A stretch of 44,080 nucleotides of DNA from Pelomyxa schiedti. Lineage: Eukaryota > Evosea > Pelobiontida > Pelomyxidae. Made by a program: the position numbers and the translations under genes. This document shows, piece by piece, positions 22,113 through 34,133 of the stretch (the first letter of the stretch is position 1; each line of letters begins with the position of its first letter). Location of the stretch: assembly GCA_020536535.1 (NCBI GenBank), contig JAHLWZ010000930.1, positions 1-44,080 of the forward strand, in the 5' to 3' direction. Under the pieces are notes generated by a model. The model made no database searches. It saw only the letters and a program-made list of their open reading frames with translations, and was not told where the DNA came from.

Positions 22113-24241
22113 TCAGTGCTTGAGGAACCCATGCAGATCATCTTGTAGTGCTAGTTTCTGAAGTACATAGGCAGAGGCCTTTGTGTGCCTCTCCAGGGCC
22201 ACTGGGGAATAGTTATCAAGGGTATCACAATACTCATGATAGCAAGGGTCATAGTCCACATTGGAAACACCCCCAAAGGTATTGAACTCTTCATCGGTCT
22301 TGATTAAATCTATATATATTTTTAACCATTTGTAAATCCACCGATTTAAATGTAAATTGTGGAATCGCAACCTGGACCACCTCCTTCTGATAGTGGGGCA
22401 GCGGCGGGAATCAGCTCCTCTAGGAAACCGGCATAATCAGAATTTGCCTCATAGGGCACAAGAACTGGGGTTATGTCAATGGATGTATAGTAATCAGTGT
22501 ACAGGGACTATGGTGGAGGGAAGAGTTGTGCCAGTGAACCACAATGAAATGTCATGAGGGAGAGGATACTTGAAGTTTCGAGCAGGAATCCCGGAGTGTT
22601 TTGTCTTCTAAGGCTGAGGCATTGAAAATTGCGGTTACGTAATTTGGGGCTGCAACCATGTCGTGATTGAGATCTAAATTGTGAACAGTTTAGAATTTTC
22701 ATATTTTAGTTGAAATTTATAGAATCGGCGTACATGCTTCTACAGAGTAGCTGTGCTCCCCAAGGTGCTGCGTTGAATAAGTAACATACAAAAAACCACT
22801 ATCAAACCTGAATATAATAAAATGATCCATAAAGCCAGACTTCCTCTGCTCCCCATAGAGCAAAGATTATTTTATTCGGAGAGTCAAGAGCCCTAATCAA
22901 TTGTTGGAAGTAGTTACCAATTGAGCGATTACTTGGAGTTGTGCAGAGCTGATGCAAGCTCCAGAACAGCAGCAACACCACTGTTGCACTTATTTACAAA
23001 AAAAAAAAAAAAAAAAAAAGAAAAATGGGCCTTGTGCCTTCCATTATCCTCAATCCCAGTTGATTCTGTGGAGCCATCAAGATGTCCTCCCACAACAATT
23101 GCGGCCACTGAGTCCTGTTAAGATTGAGCATAATGAGAGACAAAAGGGTGATACATTCACTTTGCCTGTCTCTGCTAGTACATTAACGCTTTCTACTGTA
23201 ATATTTTCAGTTTGTAGCTGTCATTTTCAGTTGTTGTATGGTTAAGAAAAGCTTACATCAAGTTGGATGATTGGGTTCTGTTCTAGAGCCAACTGATATC
23301 CAAATTTGAATGACAGTCCAACCACAGGAATGTGGACAAGGCTGGGATTCACATTGCTTGAAGGCGGGCCAATGCTACCATCTGCATTGTATATTATGGT
23401 TGCAACTGCACCTGCTCTGAGTTTACAAATGTTGGAACAAGAGAAAAAGATAAAAATAAAAGAAACGGGAATCACATTTGAGCGTAAAGTGCTTTAAAAT
23501 CGGGCCAACAGCCACCCCTATACACAAGAGCAATATTTCCATGTGGAAACCCTATGGGTGATCAGTTCTTAATTTAAAAAAAAAAAACAATGAAACCTTG
23601 AAAATCCTGTCTGGAACAGCCATACCCCTCCACAACAGTAACATTTGCAGTCAGTGTTGCACTGGGTGAGCCTGTGTATATGCTAAAGTCATTGACGTAA
23701 ACATAATCTCGAGCACTCGGTTGTAGCTCACGCAATGTGGGGGTTCCAATAGGTCTTGTGTCAGGGTAAGTGAACCGTTGTTGAGTTACTGTCAAGTAAT
23801 CATGTTTGCTGAGTTCAGTTGTGACATAGTCGACAGAGGCAGTGTAGCTAGGAAAGGAATTCTATTAGAAAATAATGATCCATTGTGAGGGATTCTTGAT
23901 GTGGTTTGCATACCCAGGGGTGGCATCAGCCCTATTTCCACCGTTTGCATCTCCAAGAGCCTGAAGCTGTTCCAAGTGCCCTTGCATGTTTTCCAAGCTC
24001 ACATTTTGGTCCAAATCAGAATTCCTTTGTGTGAACACAACAGCCAAGATAATGACAACTTTTTGTGTGAAAAAGGCACCGTTTTAGACACGAAATGGTT
24101 GATTTTTTTGGGGGGGCAAGAAAAACCTAGGGAAGTAATGGCCAAAAGAGAGATTACAACACAGACAACAGTCTTCTTGACATTGCAGTTGGCCAGGGCA
24201 GTGGACACACCCCCTCCCATCAGCGAGGACTTCTCCGCCAT
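22113..24241 (-). CDS. M28-family aminopeptidase with PA domain, membrane-anchored
   Basis: Multi-exon gene. The chosen start, ATG 24241, gives a short cytosolic N-terminus and then a hydrophobic helix (TVVCVVISLLAITS, continued by VVIILAVVF after an intron), a signal anchor. Next come the aminopeptidase-Y-type N-lobe (LEQLQALGDANGGNRADATPGY), a PA insert domain (AGAVATIIYNADG ... HIPVVGL) and the peptidase core: GGHLDGS with IEDNG, FALWGAEEVWLYGS, LNHDMVAAPNY, NSDYAGFLEELIPA and DPCYHEYCDTLDN. The zinc-binding His, Asp, Glu, Asp, His set and the catalytic Asp and Glu are all present. It should release N-terminal residues from peptides in the lysosome/vacuole or outside the cell. A longer start at 24355 is in frame but would bury the anchor deeper. 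Stop TGA at 22113. Confidence 0.9.
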
Positions 24242-24634
24242 ACCTTTGTGATGTTTTGACTGATCAAACTGATCTATAATTTCCAACGGACAAGCCGAGC
24301 GAATCGGGTTGTTGAGAACTGAACAGGTTCTGAGGGACCGGACTTGGGTAACCATTAAGTTATGGACTATCGCGCGTGACCAACCTCACACTCAGGTGAC
24401 CCACCCCCTCTCTGGGCGAGAAGATTGCAACGGGAAGTCTTGAGTCAACCACTGATTACGGCAGGAAGCTGGGCCTGGTAGTGCGAAATGAACTTCACCG
24501 AAACCACCCTCAGGTATGGTGGACACTCACGAACGAAACAACGAAAAGTGATGATCATCTCGGGATTTTTTTCGCGTTTCGTTTCAATCGTGTGCCGTCA
24601 TTGTCAACCAGTGATTTAAGGTTTTTTCCCCGGC
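24242..24634. promoter_or_regulatory. Divergent promoter region, aminopeptidase and RhoGEF genes
   Basis: This 393-bp gap separates two divergent start codons. It contains no open frame with family similarity. No specific element was identified; the role is by position. Confidence 0.35.
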
Positions 24635-27600
24635 ATGTCCTCGGCACCACCGTTGCCATCCAGGACCCTCAGCACCCCCAACTTGGCTGCTTTGGGTTAG
24701 TTTTTTTTTTTTTTCCCCCTTCCCTTTATTATAATGGCCCGCCTCCGCCACCAGCAACCACACGCACACCAAACAACTAAGTGCCAAATAACGAATTGAA
24801 AATCAATAGCACCCAGAATACCATCCAGAAATGCGAACTCTTCATCACCACTGCACAGTTCCACCACAGGGACACCCCCACAGATCCCACTTCGTTCCAG
24901 TGCGGCGACAACCACGCCCAATCCCAATACTAATCCCACCACTACCACTACTACCACCGCTTCTTCTCCCTCCACCACATCGACGACTACCACTGGGGGA
25001 GGCCCACACACGCCCACGACCACGGGCCGCCCGAGCGGCCGCAGTGCACTCACCAGCTCGGCTCCCATAATGCCATCTCGCACAACCCCGGCCTCCACAC
25101 CCTCCTCCCCGCTTCAGCCTCAGCGCCAGCAGGAAACCAAACCCATAAGTGCCGCAATGCCCCCTCGGCCGAGTGCTCCTGCTACCCCGCCTGGAAGTTC
25201 TGCTAATGGCAGTACTTCATCACATGGCTCAGTACAACCACAACTCCCAGCCAGGTATCTTGCCTTATTCACCGTATTCTGATTCACCTGTTTTTTTTTT
25301 TTTTTAATTTGTTCCATTTGGTTGGTGGTGGGTGCCACTGCAATGCAACTAAATTCTATTCTTTTCTCTCTAACAGAACGGCTGCTACTGGGAATGCTCG
25401 TTCAAGCAGTCCTACTACTGTTACTACAACACCTTTGGCTGCGGACTCCACTGCTCAGTCCAATCCTGGTTCCCCAGTATTACCTCCCCGAAGGAATGCT
25501 ACTCCTGCCGCGGCAGCACCTCCGTCACTTCCTCCCAGGTCCTCAGGGGATTCCTGTTCTCAACCTGTGACTGAACATGTGCATGAGGAGGTTGGCAGGC
25601 AGGATGACGAGGAACACCCTCAGAGCACACATGAGGACTCCACCTCACCTTCTCCCCTGCAGGAAGGTGATGACAACACTGCACCCCAGACTGAATCTAC
25701 ACCACCTTCCTCTAGTGATTCACACACATCAACTGCTCATCTCCCTCATCCTCACCCAGTCCTTCGTCGTACTACAAGTGGAGGTGAAACCAACTCCCCA
25801 TCTGCTTTTCCAAGACCAGTGGCAATCCGGCATCAACACTCCGCAAGCCAACAAATGACACCAACGGAAACTGATAACCTACGAGAAAAGGCGAACAGTG
25901 CACCTCCCCGTCGTGCCCCACCTCCAATTCCCCCCAAAAAGCCTCTAGTTGCAAGTGCTGCCAAATCTTCCATGGAAACAAACACTGCACATACCCCTGA
26001 AAGCTCAACAACAACCTCAACCTCTGAAACAACAACTAGTCAAGAATCTCATACCCAATCAGAAGCGCCATCAAGTGCTCCTCCCCTTCCACGCAGAGTG
26101 CCAGGCTCAGTTACTTGCCGACCAACTCTTACAACCTCCGCATCAGCAACAAGCACGACATCTAATAAGTGCCTGCGGGGCTCCTCCGCCACAAGTTCTA
26201 CTACGACCACACCACCACTTGCTCAAGATACAGAAGCTAGCAGCGCCGCTCAAGTGAGCCCAGAATCTCCGCCATCCTCTTCAATGTCAGCAACTGAACT
26301 TAGTGGCTGGGTGGAGCATCTCACTCCAGAAGAGGCAGGAAAGCTCCCAGACATGCTTAAAAAGCGAACCCAAGTGGTGGCTGAGATCTTGTCAACTGAG
26401 GAAACTTACTTTCAGCAACTAAATGCAGTTGTACAGGTATTGTGTTTGTCTTTTCTTGCTTCCTTAGCAAGTGTTAGAGGTTTGTTGAACACCTGAAGTG
26501 TGTTCCTAAAGGCCTTGGCCTATCATCAGAAGATATATTCAATATTTTCTGTAATCTCGAGGTCATCCGTGACTGCCATTCAAGGTTTAACCATTAAAAT
26601 GTGCAGTGGAAACAAACTAATGCAAAAAAGATTGCTAGCTGCAATTGGGGCAAGAGTTGCTGCCTGGGATGCTAATTGTCTAATAGGAGATATTTTTAGA
26701 AAGGAGGTACCTTTTCAAACCTTTTTATCTTTAGACTTACACACCTAGACTGCATGGATCAAACTTTATAAGCACTATATAAACAACTATGGCAAGAGTT
26801 TAATATCCTTGAAGGAATGCAAGGACAAGCACCCTCTTTTTAAGAAGTACCTGGAGGTAAAACAATAATAAAATGATACTTTTTGATGCCTGAAATAGTT
26901 AATGAATTACTCACCTGCACTGTTTGGTCTCAACTTAGAGAGTCTACTTATTGTGCCAGTTCAAAGAATTCCTCGATGTAAGTGATATTTCTTGGTATTG
27001 GTTTACTCAAAACATTCTTAGATGTACTTTTGTTGACTGATGTACTGCGAGCTACTCCTAAAGCCCACCCCGACTATCAAAACCTTGAAGAAGCATTGAA
27101 TTTCATTAAAGAGCTTGCCGATTACATCAACGAAAATAAGGCTGACGCAGATTCAATTGCTGAATTATGTGAGATACAAACAAGACTACTTGACTTCCCT
27201 GGTCCTGGCAAACTTGCCAGTCAACCAAAACGCAAATTCGTGAAGGAGGGTGCTGCACTTTTAAATAAGAAGAAGAAGTACCTGTTTCTGTTCTCAGATA
27301 TTTTGGTCACTGCCAAAGGTCCAGACAAGTCTGGTAAGTTCAAATTCGATCAGTTGATACACCTGAATACAACCTCCGTTCAGGTATACGGGCAAATCCC
27401 TTACTTGTTTCACACTCTATTGTAGGGGGGTGCTGCACATAGCATCAACATTATCAGTACAGATGGAATGCAAAACTGCACATTCCACACTGAAAAGGAT
27501 TTCGATGAATGGTACAAGGCACTGTCTCTTTCTTGCCAATCTGCAAGGGATACAATGATTGCCAGTGCCTTTGTTGATACTGTATTCTTTTGTTTTTCAT

Positions 27601-28514
27601 CTCCTTGGGTTTTTAAAAGTATGTAGGTCAACTCTCTAAATGAAGGTTCGCGGTCTTACACAGCCATCGTAAATGCCGAGAATGACAAAAAATGCAGTGC
27701 AGCCGTAGTCAAGCTTGGCGAGTCAGAAGCGGAATATGTAAAGCATATAAAAATTGTATACACGGTACTCTAAGCATGAAAATAAATATGGGACTTACCA
27801 ATTATGTTCTATCTAGCTCTTTATACAACCAATGAAACAAACTGCAGATGGCCCCGCTCCAGTAATTGACAGCACAATTGTTAACCAGCTATATAATTGT
27901 TGGGTGAAGTTAGTTGAAGAACATTCCAGGTATCAATAACTATGCCGGACCCAGCTAACATGTTACAGATTGTCATGCGAGTTGCAGAAGAAAATCGCCT
28001 CATGGGAACCCGGAAGCACTGTTACAGATATATTCGATGCACCAAAACTTGTTGCCATCTACACTGAGTACGTGGAACACTATGCAGAGCAAACTTCACG
28101 AATTGACAAAGCCAAAGAATCCAGTCAGTCTTTTCTTCTGTGGCTATTGGTGTGCATAAACGAAAACAAAATGGAAAGTGCGGATTTTATTCTCACCTTT
28201 AAATCGCTTCAGGATGTGGAAGCCAAGAACAAAACCGACTTGAAACTGTCTCTGGAAAGACCACTTAAACAAATTTCCTCTTACTACTTGCAGCTTCAGG
28301 TAAGAATTGCTTGGCCACAATCCAAAAATGATTACAAAACAACACACTCATGTACTCTTCACAGGAAATGATGCACTACACAAACAAGAAATCAACACAC
28401 TTCGAAGTTCTGAAGAACCTCGTTTTACAGTTAGGACTTGCCACAGAGGAACTTAAAAGAAAAACCACACACACAACAGCCACAGTGGAAAAACGGAAAA
28501 AGTCAAAATCATAA
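24635..28514 (+). CDS. RhoGEF with DH-PH and a second, degenerate DH domain
   Basis: Thirteen exons (24635-24695, 24810-25254, 25377-26436, 26478-26584, 26631-26706, 26749-26856, 26899-26977, 27022-27383, 27426-27572, 27627-27764, 27817-27929, 27969-28299, 28365-28514) sum to 3177 nt, 1058 residues. The start MSSAPPLPSRTLSTPNLAAL opens a Ser/Thr/Pro-rich region of about 490 residues with several polyproline stretches (PPRRAPPPIPPKKP), possible SH3 ligands. DH domain 1 (about 497-690): VVAEILSTEETYFQQL, GLGLSSEDIFNIF, NCLIGDIFRK, LLIVPVQRIPRYVLLLTDVL. PH domain (about 710-812): KFVKEGAALLNKKKKYLFLFSDIL. A second DH-like domain (about 830-1040) has KLGESEAEYVKHIK and LERPLKQISSYYLQLQEM but lacks the QRIPRY signature. 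Domain 1 should load GTP onto a Rho/Rac protein; the second may be regulatory. The C-terminus is basic (EKRKKSKS). Confidence 0.92.
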
Positions 28515-28693
28515 CACCAACCAAGCCAAGTGAGTGTATTTTTTCCCATACAATAACTATTTATTTATTCAAAAAAAAGTTTTTTGTTTTTTAAATAATG
28601 GGCTTTGAGAGAAATCCCAAGGTTCTTTTCCGTGGTTTAGGTAGATATTGCTCTTCAGTGGTTTCTGTATAGTTGGAGACTGTAATGCAATAT

Positions 28694-29711
28694 CTAGCAG
28701 CACCCTTTGGAGGCGGCTTGTGGTGCCACGGTGAGACCAAATGCGTTGGTTCTGGCCCTGTGAACTGGTGAGAATTTGTTTTTGTTTGCGTTTGCGTTCG
28801 CGTTCGGCCTGCGCGTGAGTATATTTGTGTGCCGCCCTCGTTAAATCCTTATATACTTGGGTGATTTGATTCGGTTGTTCAAAATAAGCTCTGCTGTAGT
28901 TGTGAATACTTGAAGTACACTCTCCTCTTTAAGAGCACTGCACTCTACGAACTGATGCCCTTGCTCAGCGGCCCAGTTTGCAGCTCGTTTAGCAGGTACC
29001 TGGGGCAGTTACTTTTCTAGAGAATCAACAAGAGATATACCACTGCTTCCTTATCAGTCTTATTTCCTACAATCAACAGAGGAACTTCTGGCAGGAAGTC
29101 TTTGGCAGAGGTATACCACTCTATGAGTTGATCCAAGGAGTCAGGCTTGCTAACGTCATACACAAGCAAGCCCGCTTCCATTCCTATTTTACTAAGTTCA
29201 CCACTGTGATCCTCTCTGAAACGGGGGATGAAAGATACCGTGGAAGTATGATTTACAGACACCGTTATACCTTTCCATGCCTTAGGTGTAACAATTAGAA
29301 TAGAGGATAATGAGGAACAGACCAACCCTGGGTATCCCAGACTAGGAGAGGGATTTCCTTGTCCTTAATAGTAATTGGTCTCATCATGAAGTCGCAACCA
29401 ATTGTAGCCTGAGAAATACATTAGGAAAAAGGGGAAAAAAAAGACAAAAAAAAAGGAATCAATACCTTGTATGTGTCGAGAGACGCGAGCGGCTTTTGTG
29501 TTGCAAACCTGACCTCGAATTAAACCAGAAAAAAAAAGAAAAAAAACAGAGGTACCTCGTCCATATCGACGTCTTTCCTACTCTAAAACCAGCAGAAGCG
29601 TGAGTGATTTGATTCTCCGTGATGAAAAAAAAAAAAAAAAAGTGGAAACACTACACACCCACAAGGACCAAGCAACACAACCTTGGCTGGATCTGTTGTA
29701 AGTACGGGCAT
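28694..29711 (-). CDS. Rab-family small GTPase with dicysteine C-terminus
   Basis: At least eight exons, one of only 10 nt. Assembled motifs: P-loop GPCGVGKTS (split by an intron between the Gly codons), switch I KATIGCDF, G3 WDTQGME, G4 GNKTD and G5 ECSAL. The start MPVLTTDPAKVVLLG uses ATG 29711. The micro-exon 29271-29280 supplies the G, M and E of the G3 motif; without it the Walker-B-like motif is destroyed. The last intron (about 28800-28850) joins SPK to PNANANANKNK, and the protein ends KGCC with TAG at 28694, the double-cysteine geranylgeranylation signal of Rabs. It therefore looks like a complete, active, membrane-cycling Rab. The subfamily is not obvious. It converges on the RhoGEF gene. 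Confidence 0.87.
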
Positions 29712-30066
29712 TTGCGCTCAACACACACAGGGTATTGGTTCGGGTTTGATCTCCTCTGATTTTTTGAAATGAATTGTGAATTTCTGAGGATCTCTGGGTT
29801 TTGACAGCAGTTGCCTGATGAACCTTTTTGTGGAACGGCAGAAGCCTCACAGCCAGGCCAATACACGATTTCTCCAGCCGTCCACGCAGTGGAACTTCCC
29901 TCTCATTCAGGTCCTCCCTGACCATGAAACTTCCCGCGAACTAGAGTCATCTCTGACTCTGATCCAGTTCCCCCTTGACTCTAGTTCCTGCGGGACCTCC
30001 TTCCCAGTTACCCCCAGAGTCTCAGATAATCATTTTTCCGATAAATAGAATTTGGCGGTTAGACGC
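29712..30066. promoter_or_regulatory. Divergent promoter region, Rab and Rho-fusion genes
   Basis: These 355 bp separate the start codons of two small-GTPase genes. They contain a strong inverted repeat (see the repeat at 29933-29994) and C/T-rich sequence with several GGTCC/GGACC-like boxes. Otherwise nothing was recognised. Confidence 0.4.
29933..29994. repeat. Inverted repeat (potential hairpin) in divergent promoter
   Basis: The left arm GAACTAGAGTCA (29938-29949) is a perfect inverted copy of TGACTCTAGTTC (29976-29987). The pairing extends outward as CCCGC (29933-29937) with GCGGG (29990-29994) after a 2-nt bulge. The loop is 26 nt and holds a further partial copy, GACTCTGATCCAGTTC (29954-29969). 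It could be a paired binding site or a cruciform-forming element. Confidence 0.8.
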
Positions 30067-33000
30067 ATGTATTCCGCCAAAGTGGTAGTCGTTGGTGATG
30101 GGGCCGTTGGCAAGACCTGCCTGATCACTACGTGTGCAATTGGATAACCTATTAATTGGTCCACTTGCTTTTTTTTTTTTTTTTTTTTTGACCATGCGGC
30201 CAAATGCAGCATGTGCTGCGGAACTTTTCCACATTGGGAATACGTGAGCACGATCTTTGACAATGTAGTACAATTCTGTCTCCACTTCAGTTATTTGTTT
30301 CTTTCATTATTTGTGACCTGGAATCTCAGTTTACTACCAACATCATTGTTGAGGGAAAGTCTGTGTGTGTGGGACTGTGGGACACGTTAGTTCTCATATC
30401 TGTGCATATTTACTCTGACCAACCTCCCTCTCCTTTCACAGGGCTGGACAAGAGGACTATGACAGGCTTAGGCCACTTTCGTATGTTCCTGAGTTGAGTT
30501 ACAAAATTTCATGAAATTCCAGGTATCCCGAGACTGATGTGTTCCTCATTTGCTTCAAGATTACTTCCAGAAACTCATTTCTAAATGCAACCACAAAATG
30601 GATCGACGAGGTTAGACACTATTGCCCCAAGGTTTATATGCGAAAACTGGTAAAAGCTATCTTAATTGAGATACAGACAGTAGTACTACTCGTGGGTCTG
30701 CAGAGCGATCTCCTCCTTGTTGCGCCGAAGTCGGCTTATGTAGTGTATTTCTTTATCACTGTTTGCCTACTCTCTGCAGGAAAGAGCTCAAGGTCCCCCA
30801 GTGAGATTTTCCGAAGGAGTAGTTGCTGCTAGTAAAATGAAAGCCTATGGCTACTTCCAGTGCAGGTTCGGATGTTACATTGATGACTACCATATTTCTA
30901 ACGGGGTCTTTTTCATAGTGCCCTGACAAGTACGGGAACCAAGGTTTTAGTGGAAGAAGCCACCAGAGCAGCACTGACCAACGATCTGGTAAAAAGAAAG
31001 CTGAAATGGAACTTTTCGTTGTTCAGTAAGCCAGAAACTACTCCAACACTCAATACCAGCGCCGTGGTCCCAATTCCAAGTTTCACATCCAAAGCTCACT
31101 CTCCCTGGACAAAAATTAATGGTGGAGTACCAAGGTAAGCCTCTTTTTGTTGTGATTTCATTTGTAATCCTCCTCACTAGATACGGCCATGTTGCCCTTG
31201 TAATAGGCTCCATTATGTTTACTCTGTTTTGTATGTTTCGCTTTAACACCAAGTAGGTACATCTTTGGTGGCAACAATGCACAGCATCAGACTCAGAACT
31301 GTGAGGTTCTTTCTCCTTGTTCCAAAAAAAAAAAAAAAAAAATAAAAACCCATCACCTTTTTTACATCTATTCTCCAGGTACTTAGATACGATTTATTTG
31401 ATGAAACTTGGCTTCCCTCTGCTCCTTTACCTGCTGATTTTTGTGGTACCGTGTTCCCTTGCGCGATATCACACTCAGGCTGTATGTTCGCGTTCGGTGA
31501 GTAATTGAAATTAGTTGAACTTCTTCCCATTACTCCAATTTCTCACAACCAATAGGGGGAAGAAGTTCTAGATACTCTAGCAAAATGATAATAGGGATTC
31601 CCGACACGAAAGAGTAAATAAAACTGTTTCTTCACAGCTCACTCACTTGGGAAGACCAGGGTTCCTTGCTAAATTCATTATTTGTGAGACCGCACCGCCA
31701 GCAGTTTTTGGGGCAACGACTGTTGCTCACCATGGGAGCATGGTTATGTTTGGTGGTTTTGATTCTGTTACTAGCACTCCCTCAAATGGGTTGTATTCTT
31801 TGGCACTTTCAGACCTTAATTGGAAGCAGCTGGTACTCAGCCCTGTTTTTAATTCCTAAATTGCCGTTAGGAAATACCAGAAAACTCTATTTTTCCCTCT
31901 GCCAGGTACCATCACACTGCCGTGCAATACAAGTCATCAATGATCATGTTTGTCGTCATTTACTTTTCACTCTAAAACACTACATAGTTATGGGGGAATC
32001 GGTGAAAACGGGATGTGGCTCAATGATTTGTGGGCTATCGATGTTGATAACTTACCTGTATGTCCACCCATACATCTTAAACCGTCAACGATGACAATAG
32101 AACGCCACCAATTTGTCACCTAGTGGTGAACTTCCTCCCGCAATGAGAGGACATGCCGCCTGTATTGGGCAAGAATTCATGTTCATATTTGGGTATAATA
32201 GCAACAGCTTCCAAAACTCACATCCTGCCACAGCTCTGCTCAACATAGCAGCGAAGGAATCTTATACCGCCTGGACCTGCAGCAGTATGCACAGCACTTC
32301 CTTTATTAGAGCTGATATTGAACAGTATGACCTGGTCGAGAATGATAACTGGTGGGACCCCAGTTGCTCGTGATTTCCACAGTTTAGTGTGTCCAAATGA
32401 CCGGCTTCTCTTATTGTGCATACATCAGCATTTATTAAACTGTAACTACTTTACTTAGATTTGGTGGCCTTATGAGGACTACAACTGCAGTAGATGATGT
32501 ACTCGGTGACTGTTGGGTGTTAGATGTTAGGTGTCCAACTGCTGAGTGTGCCAATCTTCCAGTGGATGTTTGGTTGGGTTAGTATCTATTTTCTAGTTTG
32601 GAATTGGTAATGTCAACAGAAATTCTTCAATACTTGGACTTCGTTTCATTGATCAAAGTATCTCGTACCTGCAAGGCATTTTATCAGTAATCCTTGAATT
32701 TATTATCTTGGAATCAACTCATTTTAGCATGGCAAAAACGGAACCCCTTTGGTCCCAAGCATACAACCGAGAATGGAATTTGCCAGGGGAGAATCAGATT
32801 ATGTGGAAAAATGCAGTGTTCACATATGAAGAAGGAAAAACTCATCTTCAGCCTCCTCCACCTGTATGTTTCGACCTTGAAATCTGACTCTAATAAACCG
32901 GCAGAGGTTTACATCACACAATAGAGACCATGAACCTGCGTGCTTTGGTCCTTTTACCACTTTGAAAATGCATGACGGGTCTCTAAAAAATATGCGAAGT

Positions 33001-33536
33001 CTCCTTGTTGGAGACAAAGTCATCACCGGAACTGGTGCCATTTGCACCGTCTCGTGCATTTGGAAGTAATATCCACAATAAAACCCTTCCTCATCTCACC
33101 GGAAAAAAAACCCAAATAACATAGATATGTCTTACACACTCCCGCAATGCTGATATGCAAGCATAGCGAGCAAGACAAAGGCAACCTCCTTCAGATCACA
33201 ACTGACCACCCCATTATGCACAAAGGCACATGGACCCTCCCCACCGTGCTCGGCCCCGCCGCCAAAGTGCCAGACGTCGACTGTGTCTACAACCTCGCGA
33301 TTGACCCCGACGATTCCCACAATCACACCAACCAAAAATCCCTACCAGAAGCAGCAGCAGCGCACAACAGCACAGTAGTAGCGGGGGGAGTAATATGCTG
33401 CACACTTGGAACCCCCGTACCGCCCCCAATGTATGATCCCTTCTGGAGCTCCCACCAAGTCATTGACTGGCTCGAAGCTCGCCCCGATTACCCCAACGTG
33501 GTCACCTTCGCCCTGGTGCCTTCTACTTGTATGTAG
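30067..33536 (+). CDS. Rho GTPase - kelch repeats - F-box - Hint domain protein
   Basis: One long multi-exon gene. The first eight exons (30067-30131, 30210-30264, 30330-30385, 30442-30480, 30523-30631, 30677-30718, 30780-30865, 30919-31134) encode a Rho/Rac domain: [43 protein letters not shown] and QCSAL. The G4 motif, normally TKxD, reads LQSD. Kelch blades follow (about 31136-32560): [54 protein letters not shown], spaced by RxxHxxx-type strands. Then comes an F-box (about 32551-32850): [15 protein letters not shown] ... [13 protein letters not shown], then [16 protein letters not shown]. The C-terminus is a Hint domain: [15 protein letters not shown] with LLVGDKVI (32938-33030), then [13 protein letters not shown] (33195-33233) and [12 protein letters not shown]. 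Stop TAG at 33534-33536. Kelch plus F-box suggests an SCF ubiquitin-ligase receptor switched by a Rho module; Hint domains self-cleave or self-splice. Some exon borders in the kelch part (31500-31700) are unresolved. Confidence 0.88.
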
Positions 33537-33655
33537 TAGATTCAGCCAGTACCCTGGCTTCCGTGAAATCTCCCTTATCCATCAAACACACGGAAACAAA
33601 AAAAAAAACCCCAAGCACCTTTGGGAGCGAAGAGCGGGGCTCGTCGCACAAGACG

Positions 33656-34098
33656 ATGGACAGCAGCAGCACCAACAGCAGCAACGGCGCACGGACGGTG
33701 GTGGTGACCACGACTACGACGGCGCTGGTGCGGGAGGCGTCGGTGGACCCGATGAGGCCGCTGCCGCCCCACCCGTGCTTCCCGCCCCCGCCGTCGTCGC
33801 TGACCCCCTCGTCGGCAGCCACGGCCCTCTCGTCCTTCGCCTCGTCCCTCACCTCCACCCTCTCCTCCTCCCCTTCTTCTTCGTCGTCCTCGTCCTCCTC
33901 CTCCCCGCCCTCTTCCTCCGACAAGCCGGCGGCGCCCCCCTCGGCCTCCTCGCACCTGGTCCCCACCAACATCCCGTGGGACGACGCCCGCCTGTCCCCG
34001 GACTGCTCGACCGTCGCCCTCCGCTCCAAGGCGCCGGCCTCGGCCCTGGCCTTCTGCACCCTCCAGCAGCATCGCCCCAAGCACCCGCAGCCGCAGCC

Positions 34099-34133
<35 letters not shown>

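Noticed and set aside
29480-29575. Rab gene apparently lacking a P-loop, starting at an internal ATG (MDE...)
   Set aside because: Upstream exons restore KVVLLGPCGVGKTS and an ATG at 29711; the MDE reading is the wrong frame of the GKTSIWT exon.
32688-32690. In-frame TAA inside the F-box, looking like a nonsense mutation or codon reassignment
   Set aside because: A 41-nt GT-AG intron (32687-32727) removes it and gives a better F-box continuation ([16 protein letters not shown]).
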